Source: Amycolatopsis coloradensis (GTDB taxonomy: Bacteria > Actinomycetota > Actinomycetes > Mycobacteriales > Pseudonocardiaceae). From it: DNA of 64,000 nucleotides. The stretch spans positions 62,001 through 126,000 of the forward strand of contig NZ_MQUQ01000011.1 of assembly GCF_001953865.1 (NCBI RefSeq), given 5' to 3'. Below are positions 43,937-52,796 of this stretch, one piece after another. A program made the position numbers and the translations under genes. Numbering within the stretch: the stretch's first letter is position 1; each line of letters begins with the position of its first letter. The notes beneath the pieces are model-generated. The model was not told where the DNA came from, did no database searches, and was given only the letters and a program-made list of their open reading frames with translations.

Positions 43937-44668
43937 TCACGACCAGGTGCCGGGCACGCTGCCGGGATAAAGCTGTTCCGGAGTTCGGGCGAGTGCCTTC
44001 TTCGCTTCCTCGGCTTCCGTGCCGAACAGCACCTCAAGTGACCCGGCCGCCACTCCGTCCAGCGCGGCGGCCACGACCTCCTCCGGCGCCACCTTGGGAA
44101 TTTCGTATCCGGCCGTCATGTCCGTGTCGGTCGCGCCGACGTGCAGGCCGACGACCTGTGTCCGCTGGGCTGCCAGCTCGTGCCGGATCGCGGTATTGAG
44201 GCCCCAGAGGGCGGTCTTGGCGGCGGTGTAGGAACCGAGACCGTAGTAGTCGACCCAAGAGAGTGCGGAGAGCATCGTCAGAATCGCTCCGCCACCGTTC
44301 GCCGCGAGCACGGGGGCGAAGGCACGCACCATGTTTAATGTGCCGAACACATGGGTCTCGAACTCTCGGCGGACGCGGTCGAGTTCGCCGGAGACCACCG
44401 GCTCGATGAACGAACTGCCGGCGTTGTTGATCAACAACGACACGTCCGACGCGTTCGCCGCCGCCATGGCGACACCATGGGCGTCGGTGATGTCAAGCGA
44501 GACCGGAACAACGCGCTCGTCACCGGAGTGAGCGGGATCCAGGGTTCGCGGGTCGCGACACACGGCGTAGACGCGGGCCGCGCCACGATTGAGAAGTTCG
44601 CTCACATAGACCCTGCCCATGCCGCGGTTGGCCCCGCTCACCAGGGCTACCGAGTCGGTGATGTTCAC
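43937..44668 (-). CDS. Short-chain dehydrogenase/reductase
   Basis: This 243-aa classical SDR has SVALVSGANRGMGRVYVSEL (cofactor motif), LLINNAGSSF, MLSALS (catalytic Ser) and YTAAK (Tyr and Lys). Its sequence differs from the SDR at 31657. It probably oxidises or reduces a small alcohol or ketone. GTG 44668 has GAAGGGA upstream; a longer frame starts far upstream in unrelated sequence. It is divergent from the FAD-dependent oxidase gene, 139 bp away, which suggests a shared promoter region and a shared pathway. Confidence 0.9.
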   Translation of the reverse strand: MNITDSVALVSGANRGMGRVYVSELLNRGAARVYAVCRDPRTLDPAHSGDERVVPVSLDITDAHGVAMAAANASDVSLLINNAGSSFIEPVVSGELDRVRREFETHVFGTLNMVRAFAPVLAANGGGAILTMLSALSWVDYYGLGSYTAAKTALWGLNTAIRHELAAQRTQVVGLHVGATDTDMTAGYEIPKVAPEEVVAAALDGVAAGSLEVLFGTEAEEAKKALARTPEQLYPGSVPGTWS

Positions 44669-44807
44669 AAGGGTCCCTTCGTGCGAATCCGAGCTGGCGA
44701 CCCGGCCCACCCGAGTGCTGCGGGCAACTGTGCCCCTCGGCGGGTTGATCATGAATCCCGCGTTTACGGGATGTCGGCCGGTACGGTCTGGATGCCAACA
44801 TCGCGAC

Positions 44808-46157
44808 ATGGTGCTCAACGAACTGGCTCGCTGGCGGGAAACCGTCCAGGGCGCTGTCATCGAGCCGGGTGACCAACGATTCGCGTCCGCCACCCGGCCA
44901 TGGAGTCTGACGGTGGAACAACGACCGGTCGCGGTCGTGGTCGCCGCCGACGTCGAGGACGTCGCCGCCACGGTCGGCTTCGCGGCCAGGCAAGGCAGGC
45001 AGGTGGCGGTACAGGCCACCGGCCACGGCGCGATCGACTCCCTCGACGGAGCGATCCTCTTGCGCACGGGTGCGCTCCGCGGCGTGACGGTCGACCCGAG
45101 CCGGCGGAGGGCTCGTCTCGGGCCGGGCGTCTCGTGGCGGGACGTGCAGCGAGCCTGCGCCCCGCATGGACTCAGTGGGTTGACCGGTACCGCCCCCGGT
45201 GTCGGGGCGACCGGCTACACGCTCACCGGCGGACTAGGCCTCCTCGCCCGACGCCACGGCCTCGCCGCGCACCGTCTGATGGCCGCCGAGCTGGTGACCG
45301 GTGACGGGCGGCGGCTCAGCGTGGACCGAGATCGGTATCCGGACCTGTGGTGCGCGCTGCGTGGGGGAGGGACACCGCCGGGGGTGGTGACGGAGATCGA
45401 GATCGAGCTCGTCCCGGCTCCCGTTCTCTGCGCGGGACAGCTGATCTGGTCCGCCGAATCCGCGCCCGAACTGTTCGGCGCCTTCCGTTCGTGGACGTCG
45501 ACCCTGCCGGACGAGATGACCACCACCCTTGGGGTACAACAGGTTCCGTCACTGCCGTCGGTGCCTGAGCCGCTCCGGGGGAGACGCGTGGTCACGCTGA
45601 CGGTCGCCCATCTCGGCGAAGAGGAGGAGACGCGGCGGCTACTGCGTCCACTGCTTGACCTCGCCCAGCCGCTGAGCGACACCCTCGTACCACGTAAACC
45701 TGACGACCTCGACGTGGCCGGCGTCCCCACCGACCCGGCGCCCACTCGTGCGCGCACCGAATTGCTGACCGACCTGCCGGACGCGGCGCTGGACGTGCTG
45801 ACCGACCTCGGCCCGGACGCCGGCCCGTTGATGCTGACCGAGATCCGTCATCTCGGCGGAGCACTGACCCGGTCGGCCGCGACCTCGACGCCGATGAACC
45901 GAGTGGAAGGTGAATTCCTCCTCGAGACTGTCGGCCTGCTCTTCCGCGAGGAAGACTTCGGTGCTCTAGCCATCGAACAAGCACGCATCCACGACGCGGT
46001 GCGACAGGTGGCGACAGGACGGACCCTTCGCTCGTTCGCCAACGCCGGCGACCGGGACGCGGAGCGCTTCTTCAGCACTGAGGCGTTGGCTCTCCTGAAT
46101 GACGTTGCCCGTCGCTATGACCCCGGCGCCGTCATCCACAACCCGACGGCCGGATGA
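44808..46157 (+). CDS. FAD-linked oxidoreductase, PCMH/BBE type
   Basis: This 449-aa protein has the PCMH-type FAD-binding domain: VVVAADVEDVAATVGFAARQ, VQATGHGAIDSLDGAILLRT (the H of GHG is the probable 8-alpha-histidyl FAD site) and LSGLTGTAPGVGATGYTLTG followed by GLGLLAR. The expected Cys of a bicovalent flavin is missing, so a single covalent link is likely. The C-terminus RYDPGAVIHNP is the BBE end. Members oxidise alcohols, sugars or alkaloids with O2. ATG 44808 is chosen; ATG 44751 is an alternative. No secretion signal is present. Confidence 0.88.
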   Translation: MVLNELARWRETVQGAVIEPGDQRFASATRPWSLTVEQRPVAVVVAADVEDVAATVGFAARQGRQVAVQATGHGAIDSLDGAILLRTGALRGVTVDPSRRRARLGPGVSWRDVQRACAPHGLSGLTGTAPGVGATGYTLTGGLGLLARRHGLAAHRLMAAELVTGDGRRLSVDRDRYPDLWCALRGGGTPPGVVTEIEIELVPAPVLCAGQLIWSAESAPELFGAFRSWTSTLPDEMTTTLGVQQVPSLPSVPEPLRGRRVVTLTVAHLGEEEETRRLLRPLLDLAQPLSDTLVPRKPDDLDVAGVPTDPAPTRARTELLTDLPDAALDVLTDLGPDAGPLMLTEIRHLGGALTRSAATSTPMNRVEGEFLLETVGLLFREEDFGALAIEQARIHDAVRQVATGRTLRSFANAGDRDAERFFSTEALALLNDVARRYDPGAVIHNPTAG

Positions 46158-46246
46158 CCGAGCCGGGGCATCTTGCGATTCAAGCGGACACCGTTGTCGT
46201 GCTCACACCACATCAGACAAGTTAATGAACGCGTGGCCTCGAAGCG

Positions 46247-46456
46247 GTGATAGAGGCGTCTCACGCCTACAACCAGTCCATCGCCGGTGTGCGGCACGGA
46301 ATCCTGGATCTGTGGCAGCCCGAGCCGGATGTGGCTGTCGTTGCGCTGGAAGTGGAATACCGGCGCCACGACGGACGCACGCTACGCCTGCCGTGTCGCA
46401 ACATCTTCCGCTTCCGCGAAGGCCTGGACCTCGCGCCCGTCTTCGAGCAGCCATGA
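46247..46456 (+). pseudogene. SnoaL-like (NTF2-fold) protein remnant
   Basis: The 69-codon frame has SIAGVRHGILDLWQPEPDVA, EVEYRRHDGRTLRLPCRNIF and RFREGLD, which match the last strands of polyketide-cyclase-like SnoaL proteins. The N-terminal helix and the first strands are missing, and the normal end (…YRIYMDITPV…) is replaced by LAPVFEQP. No SD is present. The remnant lies between the FAD oxidase and VOC genes, and may be the tail of a gene lost by deletion. Confidence 0.45.
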
Positions 46457-46514
46457 TTCCCGCGAGGCGGATTCGACGTCACCTCCCCTTTTCCCCCGAA
46501 CAAGGAGATACGCG

Positions 46515-46988
46515 ATGACAGAGCTGAACGAGCCGCGATGGACGCATGTGGCCTTGCCGGTCAGCGAACTCGATCGGTCGGTCGAGTTCTACGAACGCTT
46601 GACGTCGCTGGTCGTCGTCCGGCGGGTGAACGGCGAGAACATGCGCGTGGCGTGGCTGTCCAACAAAGGACAGGTCGAGACACCGTTCGTACTGGTGCTC
46701 GGCCAGTTTCTGGGAGACGCGGGGCTGCGCTTCGGCGTTCCGTCCGGCGGCGCGAAGATGCCGATCCTCGCGCCGTGGGCACACCTCGGCATCGAGGTGC
46801 CTGATCGTGCGGACGTCGATCGGATCGCGGCGCGAGCACACGAGATCGGCAGCCCCCCTCGCTGGGAGCCGATGGACATGGGCGAAGACATCGGTTACAC
46901 CACCGCGGTGACCGACCCCGACGGCAATACCGTCGAGTTCGCCCACAACCAGAAAATCTTCTCCCGTATCCAGGAGCTTTGGGGCTGA
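46515..46988 (+). CDS. VOC-family (glyoxalase-like) protein
   Basis: This 157-aa single-domain protein opens with RWTHVALPVSELDRSVEFYE (first metal His) and ends with TTAVTDPDGNTVEFAHNQ (Glu of the second half). WAHLGIEVPDRADVDRIAAR supplies a middle His. The set H, H, E suits a dimeric metal-binding VOC enzyme or a resistance protein. Substrate unknown. ATG 46515 has AAGGAG six bases upstream. It stands alone between a SnoaL remnant and a frameshifted gene on the other strand. Confidence 0.85.
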   Translation: MTELNEPRWTHVALPVSELDRSVEFYERLTSLVVVRRVNGENMRVAWLSNKGQVETPFVLVLGQFLGDAGLRFGVPSGGAKMPILAPWAHLGIEVPDRADVDRIAARAHEIGSPPRWEPMDMGEDIGYTTAVTDPDGNTVEFAHNQKIFSRIQELWG

Positions 46989-47038
46989 TCGGTCCGGCGA
47001 TGTTCGCCTCCGCTGTGCGGCGGAACTCCCGTGGTGGG

Positions 47039-47393
47039 TCATCGGCGCAGGACACGCGGACCCAAGGTCGGCACCGTGTCGGCGTGAGCCGATGCCAACG
47101 GGAGTCTGCGCGCGTCGTGGTAGCCGGTGAGGTCGGAGGGGAACAGTCCGTGCAGTCCGTGGCCGTCGACGGGAGGCTCTGTTCCGAAGTCGACGAATCC
47201 GGTGGACCTCGGGGTCGCGGATGGTCAGCAGGGGCACGCTGGTGTCTTCGGCGAAGGCCGTCACGGCGGCGAGGTAGGCGGCCTTCGCCGGGCTGTGGTC
47301 GCTCGACACGTCCTCGGAACCGCAGTACGCGCCCCACTTGTCGCGATCGGCTGAGTCGTACTTGGTGATCTGGTAGACGTACGACGTACTCAT
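47039..47393 (-). pseudogene. Frameshifted conserved hypothetical protein
   Basis: The minus-strand frame begins MSTSYVYQITKYDSADRDKW and continues to LTIRDPEV (about 47230). The family sequence then continues in another phase: GFVDFGTEPPVDGHGLHGLF followed by PSDLTGYHDARRLPLASAHA, stopping at 47039. So a one- or two-base shift lies near 47205-47225. I remember similar actinobacterial proteins in one frame and with a longer C-terminus, so this copy is broken. Start ATG 47393 has a good SD (GGACCGTCC is weak, but GAGTACGT follows). Function unknown. Confidence 0.5.
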
Positions 47394-47738
47394 GATCGGC
47401 TGGACGGTCCTTCGGAAACCTGGATGCTCGACTCGGTCACGTTAGCCGAGCCACCACACTGACAGCGACGCGATAACAGCAAAGCCCCGCGTTAACACCG
47501 GCCTCAAGAAGCGGCCGCTGCTTGCGCTTTTGGCCGGTGATGGTCGCTCGCCGGGGGCGCGTCCTGTTTGACTGTCGAGATCTTCTCGGCGCGGAACAGG
47601 CAGTTTCCGACGTGCTCAGCGTTATCAGTTTCCGTTCAGCGATTGAACGAAATGACGGGCTGGAGATGCGGGCAAGTGCGGACGGGGCGTTCTCGGTTTC
47701 GGTGAGCCACGTCCAGTCGTGGGCCAGTGGTTCGAGGT
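47394..47738. other. 345-bp gap, no supported gene
   Basis: This gap holds no convincing frame: the plus-strand frame at 47522 (79 codons) has no SD and no family. Its left part should carry the promoter of the frameshifted gene. A GCGGCCGC site and a CTCAAGAAGCGGCCGCTGCTTGC hyphenated repeat occur near 47500-47525. Confidence 0.4.
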
Positions 47739-48578
47739 TTACGCGACGAAGAACTCGATGAGAGCGCGGGCGATCTGGTCGGGGGCGTTCTCAGTGGGAA
47801 TGTGTGTCGCGTCCGGAATACGCAGAAGGGTGGTTTGCGGGATTTCCAAGGCGAATTTCTCGGCGTACTCCACCTTCTCGAAGCGGTCGTCCTGGCCCCA
47901 GATCAGCAACTTGGGCGTCGTCGACCGCTTCAGCGCGGGGACGAGGTCAAGGGTGTAGCGGCTTTCGGCCGCGCCCGCCATGGCCAACCACGAACGGCGG
48001 ACCCGCGGATCAGTCCACGGATCCAGATAGTCGGCGATCCGCTGCTCGGTGGCGGCACCGGCCAGATCCGTCGTCACGGCCTCCCGCCGGGCGGCGAGAA
48101 ATTCACCGGCGGTGGTCGCCGCAGCGACCACCGGGTCCAGAAGCCGGGCCACGTGGGGCGCCGGCCAGGAGTCGTAGGTGACGGAGTTGACCAAAACCAG
48201 CCGGGACACCGCCAGCCGATCGTGAGCCAGGAGATGCTGGGCGACGGCGCCGCCGATGTCATGACCGGCCACGGCGATCGGCTCGGAGATCTTCATCGCG
48301 GACACGAATCGCGCCACCCAATCCGCAAGGGCCGGAACCGTGGCCGTTTCCAGGGTGAGCGCGCCTCCCGAGCGTCCCAGCCCGGGGAAGTCGACGGCGA
48401 TGGGCCGCAGTCCCGCCTTCGCGAGGCGGCCCAGTACCGGAAGCCACACCCGGCTCCAATACGTTCCGTGCAGCAGCAACACGGCCGGGCCGTCCTGCCC
48501 CGCGGTCAGGTAGCTGACCGTTTCGCCGTCGACCTGGACCGTGGTCCTCAGCACACCCGTTTCCGTCGTTGCACCCAT
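47739..48578 (-). CDS. Alpha/beta hydrolase with Asp nucleophile (epoxide hydrolase/dehalogenase-like)
   Basis: This 279-aa protein has an alpha/beta-hydrolase fold: oxyanion region LLLHGTYWSRVW, nucleophile elbow VAGHDIGGAVAQHLLAHDRL (Asp in place of Ser), a LLIWGQDDRFEKVE Asp region and TLLRIPDATHIPTENAPDQI with the catalytic His. An Asp nucleophile is typical of epoxide hydrolases, haloalkane and haloacetate dehalogenases. The cap domain of about 90 residues sits between the elbow and the acid. It is divergent from the GlxA regulator (71-bp gap), which probably controls it. ATG 48578 is the natural start. Confidence 0.9.
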   Translation of the reverse strand: MGATTETGVLRTTVQVDGETVSYLTAGQDGPAVLLLHGTYWSRVWLPVLGRLAKAGLRPIAVDFPGLGRSGGALTLETATVPALADWVARFVSAMKISEPIAVAGHDIGGAVAQHLLAHDRLAVSRLVLVNSVTYDSWPAPHVARLLDPVVAAATTAGEFLAARREAVTTDLAGAATEQRIADYLDPWTDPRVRRSWLAMAGAAESRYTLDLVPALKRSTTPKLLIWGQDDRFEKVEYAEKFALEIPQTTLLRIPDATHIPTENAPDQIARALIEFFVA

Positions 48579-48649
48579 GGCACCACTGTGACCCGGAGAC
48601 GGCCTCGCGGCCGAGTGTCAACAAAGACATTCATGGGTACTTTTCCGCC

Positions 48650-49603
48650 ATGAACCGTCACCGAGTGGTGGCCCTGCTCAACGCACCCCAGTCACCCTTC
48701 GAACTCGCCTGCGCCGGTGAGGTCTTCGACAGCGTCCCACCGGGCGTGCCCGCCCGTTACGACTTCCGGATCTGCGCCGAGCGCCCCGGCCCGCTGCGGA
48801 CCACCGTCGGTTACACGGTGCACGTCGACGTGGGACTGGCGGCCCTGCAGGAGGCAGACACCGTGGTCGTCCCCGGCTGGCAGCCACCCGGCACACCAGT
48901 GTCGCCTGCGGTCACCGAGGCACTGCGGGCCGCTCACCAGCGCGGAACGAGGATCGTCGCCATCTGCACGGGGGCGTTCGTCCTCGCGCAGGCCGGACTA
49001 CTCGACGGCCGCCGCGCCGCCACCCACTGGCGCCACACCGCCCAACTCGCCGCCACCTTCCCCGAGGTGCAGGTAGACCCGGGCGTGCTGTACGTGGACC
49101 ACGGCGACGTGGCGACCAGCGCCGGAACCGGCGCGGGCATCGACCTGTGCCTGCACCTCGTCCGGTCCGACCATGGCGCGGCCTACGCCGCCGAGATCGC
49201 GCGCAACATGGTGCTGCCGCCACACCGGGAGGGCGGCCAGCTCCAGTACGCCACCCAGCCCGCCCCGGCAAGGGCAGACGAGTCGTTGGCGCCGTTGCTG
49301 GAGTGGGCCACCTCCCGGCTCGGCACTCCACTGACCGTCGGCAGGCTCGCCGAACGCGCCGGGGTATCAAGCCGAACCCTCACCCGGCGATTCACCGAAC
49401 AGCTCGGCACCAGCCCCGGACAGTGGCTGCTCGACCAGCGCCTCGACGCGACACGGGTACTGCTGGAACAAACCGACCTCCCCGTGGACGCCATCGCCAC
49501 CCGGGTCGGACTCGCCTCCGCCGTCAACCTGCGCCGCCGCTTCCGAGCACACCTCGGCACCACACCCGGCGCCTACCGACAGACGTTCGGCGAAGCCCGA
49601 TAG
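48650..49603 (+). CDS. GlxA-family AraC-type transcriptional regulator
   Basis: This 317-aa protein has an N-terminal DJ-1/PfpI-like domain (PQSPFELACAGEVFDSVPPG, IVAICTGAFVLAQAGLLDGR and AATHWRH), with the Cys of ICTGAF in the nucleophile position of this fold. A C-terminal AraC HTH pair follows (TVGRLAERAGVSSRTLTRRF, then PVDAIATRVGLASAVNLRRR and TTPGAYRQTF). GlxA regulators activate divergent catabolic genes. The divergent alpha/beta hydrolase is the obvious target. ATG 48650 lies at the start of the domain. An integrase remnant begins just after its stop. Confidence 0.9.
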   Translation: MNRHRVVALLNAPQSPFELACAGEVFDSVPPGVPARYDFRICAERPGPLRTTVGYTVHVDVGLAALQEADTVVVPGWQPPGTPVSPAVTEALRAAHQRGTRIVAICTGAFVLAQAGLLDGRRAATHWRHTAQLAATFPEVQVDPGVLYVDHGDVATSAGTGAGIDLCLHLVRSDHGAAYAAEIARNMVLPPHREGGQLQYATQPAPARADESLAPLLEWATSRLGTPLTVGRLAERAGVSSRTLTRRFTEQLGTSPGQWLLDQRLDATRVLLEQTDLPVDAIATRVGLASAVNLRRRFRAHLGTTPGAYRQTFGEAR

Positions 49604-49639
49604 ACCCGGCCCGGCTCACGACAACCTCGCTGGGAGCAC

Positions 49640-49790
49640 CAACAGCGACTGTTCGTGACCGCGCGGACGCATTCGGAGTCGGACCTGCGGATCTTCTTCA
49701 CCTGGTGCAATGAACGCGACTCGCCCCGCTGGCGGCTCGGCGGGCCCAGATTGAGTTGTACGTGCGCCGGATGCAGGAAGTTCGATGGTT
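49640..49790 (+). pseudogene. N-terminal remnant of a tyrosine recombinase
   Basis: Phase 1 reads ARTHSESDLRIFFTWCNERD. After a frameshift near 49720 the sequence reads ARRAQIELYVRRMQEVRWFK followed by PS. Together these match the core-binding (SAM-like) N-terminal domain of actinobacterial integrases (typically TRTHYEQDLR.FL.WC.ERGL...ELY.R.MQE.RRFKPST). The gene breaks off exactly where the TPR frame begins. A C-terminal piece of the same family lies at 52665-52796 on the same strand. Confidence 0.6.
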
Positions 49791-50360
49791 CAAGCCCTCC
49801 ATGCGGCACGGCAACTGAAAGACCGAGCCGGCGAGGCGACGGCCCTTCTCGGCCTGGGCAGGGCCGCTCGTCATCAGCGCGACTTCGACACATCCCGGAC
49901 TTGTTATCACGAAGCCCTGGTCGTGTATCGCGCGCTCGGTGACCGCCGAGGAGAAGCCCGTGCGCTGCACCACCTCGGTTCGATCCTGCGCCTGCAGGGT
50001 GACTACAGCACTGCCCGTGTCCGCTACGGCGACGCGCTCGCTCTCTACCGCCTCCTCGGCAAGCGGCACGGTGAAGCCGATATCGCGCACAATCTCGGCA
50101 CGATGGCTCGCCGTCAGAAGGACCATGACCAGGCTTGCACGCACTACCTCGAGGCTTTGGCGATCTGTCGCGAGATCGGCGACCACCGCCGCGAGGCACG
50201 CGCCCTGGAACAGCTCGGCAAGACGGCCAGGGACCAAGGAGACCTGGCGCAAGCCCGAAATCATTGGCGGGCGGTGATCGTGGCGTACGAACATGCGAAC
50301 GACAGGCCCTATGCCATAGGGCTGAGCCGACGGATGGCGCGTGATTTCGCAGACAGCTGA
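49785..50360 (+). CDS. TPR-repeat protein, probably the tail of a lost regulator
   Basis: This 191-aa protein consists of about four TPR motifs of the NB-ARC/SARP type (GEATALLGLGRAARHQRDFD, GEARALHHLGSILRLQGDYS, GEADIAHNLGTMARRQKDHD and REARALEQLGKTARDQGDLA). In full-length relatives these repeats follow an ATPase and a DNA-binding domain, and neither is present here. The start ATG lies inside integrase-derived sequence with no SD. It is therefore most likely a captured gene end, although a short TPR protein could still be expressed. The NB-ARC fragment at 26133 is not its obvious partner, because it lies 23 kb away. Confidence 0.55.
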   Translation: MVQALHAARQLKDRAGEATALLGLGRAARHQRDFDTSRTCYHEALVVYRALGDRRGEARALHHLGSILRLQGDYSTARVRYGDALALYRLLGKRHGEADIAHNLGTMARRQKDHDQACTHYLEALAICREIGDHRREARALEQLGKTARDQGDLAQARNHWRAVIVAYEHANDRPYAIGLSRRMARDFADS

Positions 50361-50476
50361 TCGCAGCCGGTGCCAGAGTCCACGCGGCGATCGGCCGCGT
50401 GACGTCTGATGTCCGCTCATGCCGCCGGGCGGTCGATGCGCAGCGCTCGGGCGCTGTTCGCTGGAATGATCGGGGT

Positions 50477-50962
50477 ATGGCCAAGGCACGTAAACGACGT
50501 AAGGGCGAGACGTTCGAGTCCGAGGTTCGTCGTCAGTTCGGTCCTGTGTCGGATCGGTTGGGTCTCACCGAGGGTGAGTTCCCCAGCCGGTCGGTCATTG
50601 TCGCCGGAGTGGTGTACGTGGGGGGTGGTCTGGCCTACCAGTGGAGCTGCGACGGACGGGACGGCTGCATGTGGGTTCATGTTGTCCTGGACCTCGACGA
50701 CGCCCGCTACAGCGTCGATCTGCGGCGGCTGGTCGCCGGCAGCCGGCCCGCGGGCGACCGGACGCTCTTGGACAACTGTCGCTCCTGGCTTGTCCTGCAA
50801 CGTGCGGTGGCGTCCCACGCGGAATGGGTCGAGAGGCTTCACCCACGTCTGATCGCCCCGGATGCCCCCGACCTCATCCTGGCCTCCGGCGGTTCGAAAG
50901 TACTCCCGGCCATGCCGGACGCGGCCCGGTGGAGGCCTTGCGCTGAACCTGACCTCCCGTAG
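50477..50962 (+). CDS. Hypothetical protein
   Basis: This 161-aa cytoplasmic protein has a very basic N-terminus (MAKARKRRKGETFESEVRRQ) and a central beta-rich part (SVIVAGVVYVGGGLAYQWSC and WVHVVLDLDDARYSVDLRRL). Its end is proline-rich and poorly conserved in look. No family is recognised. ATG 50477 was taken as start since the upstream in-frame GTG (50399) would add low-complexity sequence; a GGGG stretch just before it is the only SD-like feature. It lies between the TPR fragment and the ceramidase gene, in the segment that appears to have inserted into an integrase gene. Confidence 0.5.
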   Translation: MAKARKRRKGETFESEVRRQFGPVSDRLGLTEGEFPSRSVIVAGVVYVGGGLAYQWSCDGRDGCMWVHVVLDLDDARYSVDLRRLVAGSRPAGDRTLLDNCRSWLVLQRAVASHAEWVERLHPRLIAPDAPDLILASGGSKVLPAMPDAARWRPCAEPDLP

Positions 50963-51115
50963 TTCGCTGAACAGGGCTGGTTCTCCGCAAGGCGCAGGCA
51001 TCGATCTACCGGCGGCGTCACAAAAGTACGTACCCTCATGCCGATGAGCGGTCGTCGTGAGCGCGTCAGCTGCTACGTGTGACACGAGCACGAGCGGTAT
51101 CCGGCTCATCGGCAT

Positions 51116-52546
51116 CTACAGCATTGAGGTCAGGGCGGCGATCAGCGTGTGTTCCACGCCGTTGCCTTGGGCGTTGCGCAGGTAGTGGGCGATGAGGCCG
51201 TAAGCGCACATCGCACCGCCGCCCATGCCCGGGTAGTCGGTGGACCAGCCGCAGGCATAGTGCCACGCGCCACCGGTGGTCAGCAGTTCGTCGCTGGGCA
51301 GGTAGGCGGGTACCTCGCCGGCGTAGCCACTGATCCAGATGCCGTCGCTGCCGCCGTAGTTGTCACGGCAATGGGCCGCGTAGCCTGCCACCGGTTCACC
51401 GCCGATCATGACCATCCTCAGCGGCGTGCCACCGGAGAAGCGCCAGACCTGTACCGGTACCGGGGTGCTGAACGTGAAGCTGTGTGCGTCGATCTGGTTG
51501 ATCATGCTCTCGGCGTGCCGGCTGATCCACCCCGGCGAGTTCGCCTGGCGAACGGCGAAGTTGGCACGGGCAACTGCGAGGTTATCGGGCGTGTCGGTGA
51601 TGTCCAGCTTGATGTCGACGTCGCGGTACGCGGTGAGGATGGGCCCGCTGATCGGACGGCCTGGCGTGGCGAGCGTGGTGAGCACAGTTTGGCCGAGGTC
51701 GGTGCCGTCCGCAGCCAGTGCGGGCCAACTGGAAGCGTTGCGGGGATTCTGGTCGCCGGCCGCTCCGGTGAGGAACTGCGCGAAAATTCCGGCGTTGTCT
51801 TCGATTACTGAAACGGCCAATCCGGTGTAGTCCGGGTCGATCAAGGTCTCGCCGGGGCCGGATACAGGGTGGCAGCCGTAGCCGAACAGTACGGCGATGG
51901 CGGCACCGTCAAGCGTGCGGGCGACCAGGACCGGCAGATCGCGCTCCACTGAGGATAGGCCCTCCCTGTTGTAGGAGAAGTCCTCATCGGCGACTTGGTA
52001 GTCAAGGGTGCACGCGGTCGGAGTTTCTGTGAGCGTTTCGCGGACCAGGTCCACGATCTGATCCTGTAGCCGGGCTGCGTAGGCCCGAATTGTGTCCCGT
52101 TCCGGCGACGGGTCGGCGATGTTGTAGAGGGTGTACGCGGTGACGTCATCGTTGATCACCGGGCCGTTGTGGGTGTGCGTCGCCGTGAGCACGAAATCCG
52201 ACGACGCGACGCCAAGCGCGGTGATCCGCGAACGGATCGCTCGATGGATGCTGGGCGGGAAGGCAAGGACGTCTGCGGTCACGATGATGTTCGGGACGCC
52301 CGTGTCCCAGATGATCGTGCACCGCGCATACAGCGGCCGGTTCACACCGGTCGCCGCGCGGGGACCGTCGCCTGCATACCCGGCCAGCGCGATTCCGAGG
52401 CCTGGGGTGATATCGACCTTGCCGACCGCGATCGCCAAAGGAACAGCTGCCGCGTCGGCCCGGCCTGGCTGCAGCCACGGTGCGGCGAGCCCGTAGCCAG
52501 CCATCATCACGCCGCCCTTGAGCACCGGTCTTCTCGGGATCTCCAT
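51116..52546 (-). CDS. Neutral/alkaline ceramidase-family protein
   Basis: This 476-aa secreted protein has a twin-arginine-like start (MEIPRRPVLKGGVMMAGYGL, with A/D residues at the cleavage region). The N-terminal catalytic domain of neutral ceramidases follows: VGKVDITPGLGIALAGYAGD, VLTATHTHNGPVI (zinc-binding His residues), LFGYGCHPVSGPGETLIDPD and FAQFLTGAAGDQNPRN. The full-length enzyme normally also has an Ig-like C-terminal domain of about 170 residues, and that appears reduced here. Ceramidases cleave N-acyl-sphingosine to sphingosine and fatty acid, but shorter bacterial relatives may act on other amides. GGGGGCAGG precedes ATG 52546. Confidence 0.85.
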   Translation of the reverse strand: MEIPRRPVLKGGVMMAGYGLAAPWLQPGRADAAAVPLAIAVGKVDITPGLGIALAGYAGDGPRAATGVNRPLYARCTIIWDTGVPNIIVTADVLAFPPSIHRAIRSRITALGVASSDFVLTATHTHNGPVINDDVTAYTLYNIADPSPERDTIRAYAARLQDQIVDLVRETLTETPTACTLDYQVADEDFSYNREGLSSVERDLPVLVARTLDGAAIAVLFGYGCHPVSGPGETLIDPDYTGLAVSVIEDNAGIFAQFLTGAAGDQNPRNASSWPALAADGTDLGQTVLTTLATPGRPISGPILTAYRDVDIKLDITDTPDNLAVARANFAVRQANSPGWISRHAESMINQIDAHSFTFSTPVPVQVWRFSGGTPLRMVMIGGEPVAGYAAHCRDNYGGSDGIWISGYAGEVPAYLPSDELLTTGGAWHYACGWSTDYPGMGGGAMCAYGLIAHYLRNAQGNGVEHTLIAALTSML

Positions 52547-52664
52547 CCTGCCCCCTTGTGCATGGGTGTGAGGTATGAGTCAGGTCCTTCACCGCTCGAA
52601 GGAGCTACAGCGCCAGCCGCTTCCCTCGTCGAGCGACAGCCGGCTCGTGTTACAAACGCGGAAT

Positions 52665-52796
52665 CCCGGAGTCGATCTACGTGACGTACAAGCCGCTCCC
52701 AACCCGCGTACCACCATGCGATATGACCGGGCACGCAAGAAACTCGATCAACACACGAGCCGCGTCGTCTCTGCCTACATGGCCTCGAGCCTCTAG
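52665..52796 (+). pseudogene. C-terminal remnant of a tyrosine recombinase
   Basis: The frame reads NPGVDLRDVQAAPNPRTTMR followed by YDRARKKLDQHTSRVVSAYM and ASSL. This is the end of integrases of the family seen at 49640: the Y in MRYDRAR is the catalytic tyrosine and the final helix is typical. The catalytic Arg-Lys-His residues upstream are absent. It has no start of its own. Being on the same strand as the N-terminal remnant, it is likely the other end of the same gene. Confidence 0.7.

Noticed and set aside
47500..47525. Hyphenated repeat around GCGGCCGC as an operator
   Set aside because: The repeat is short, GC-only and not linked to any gene start.
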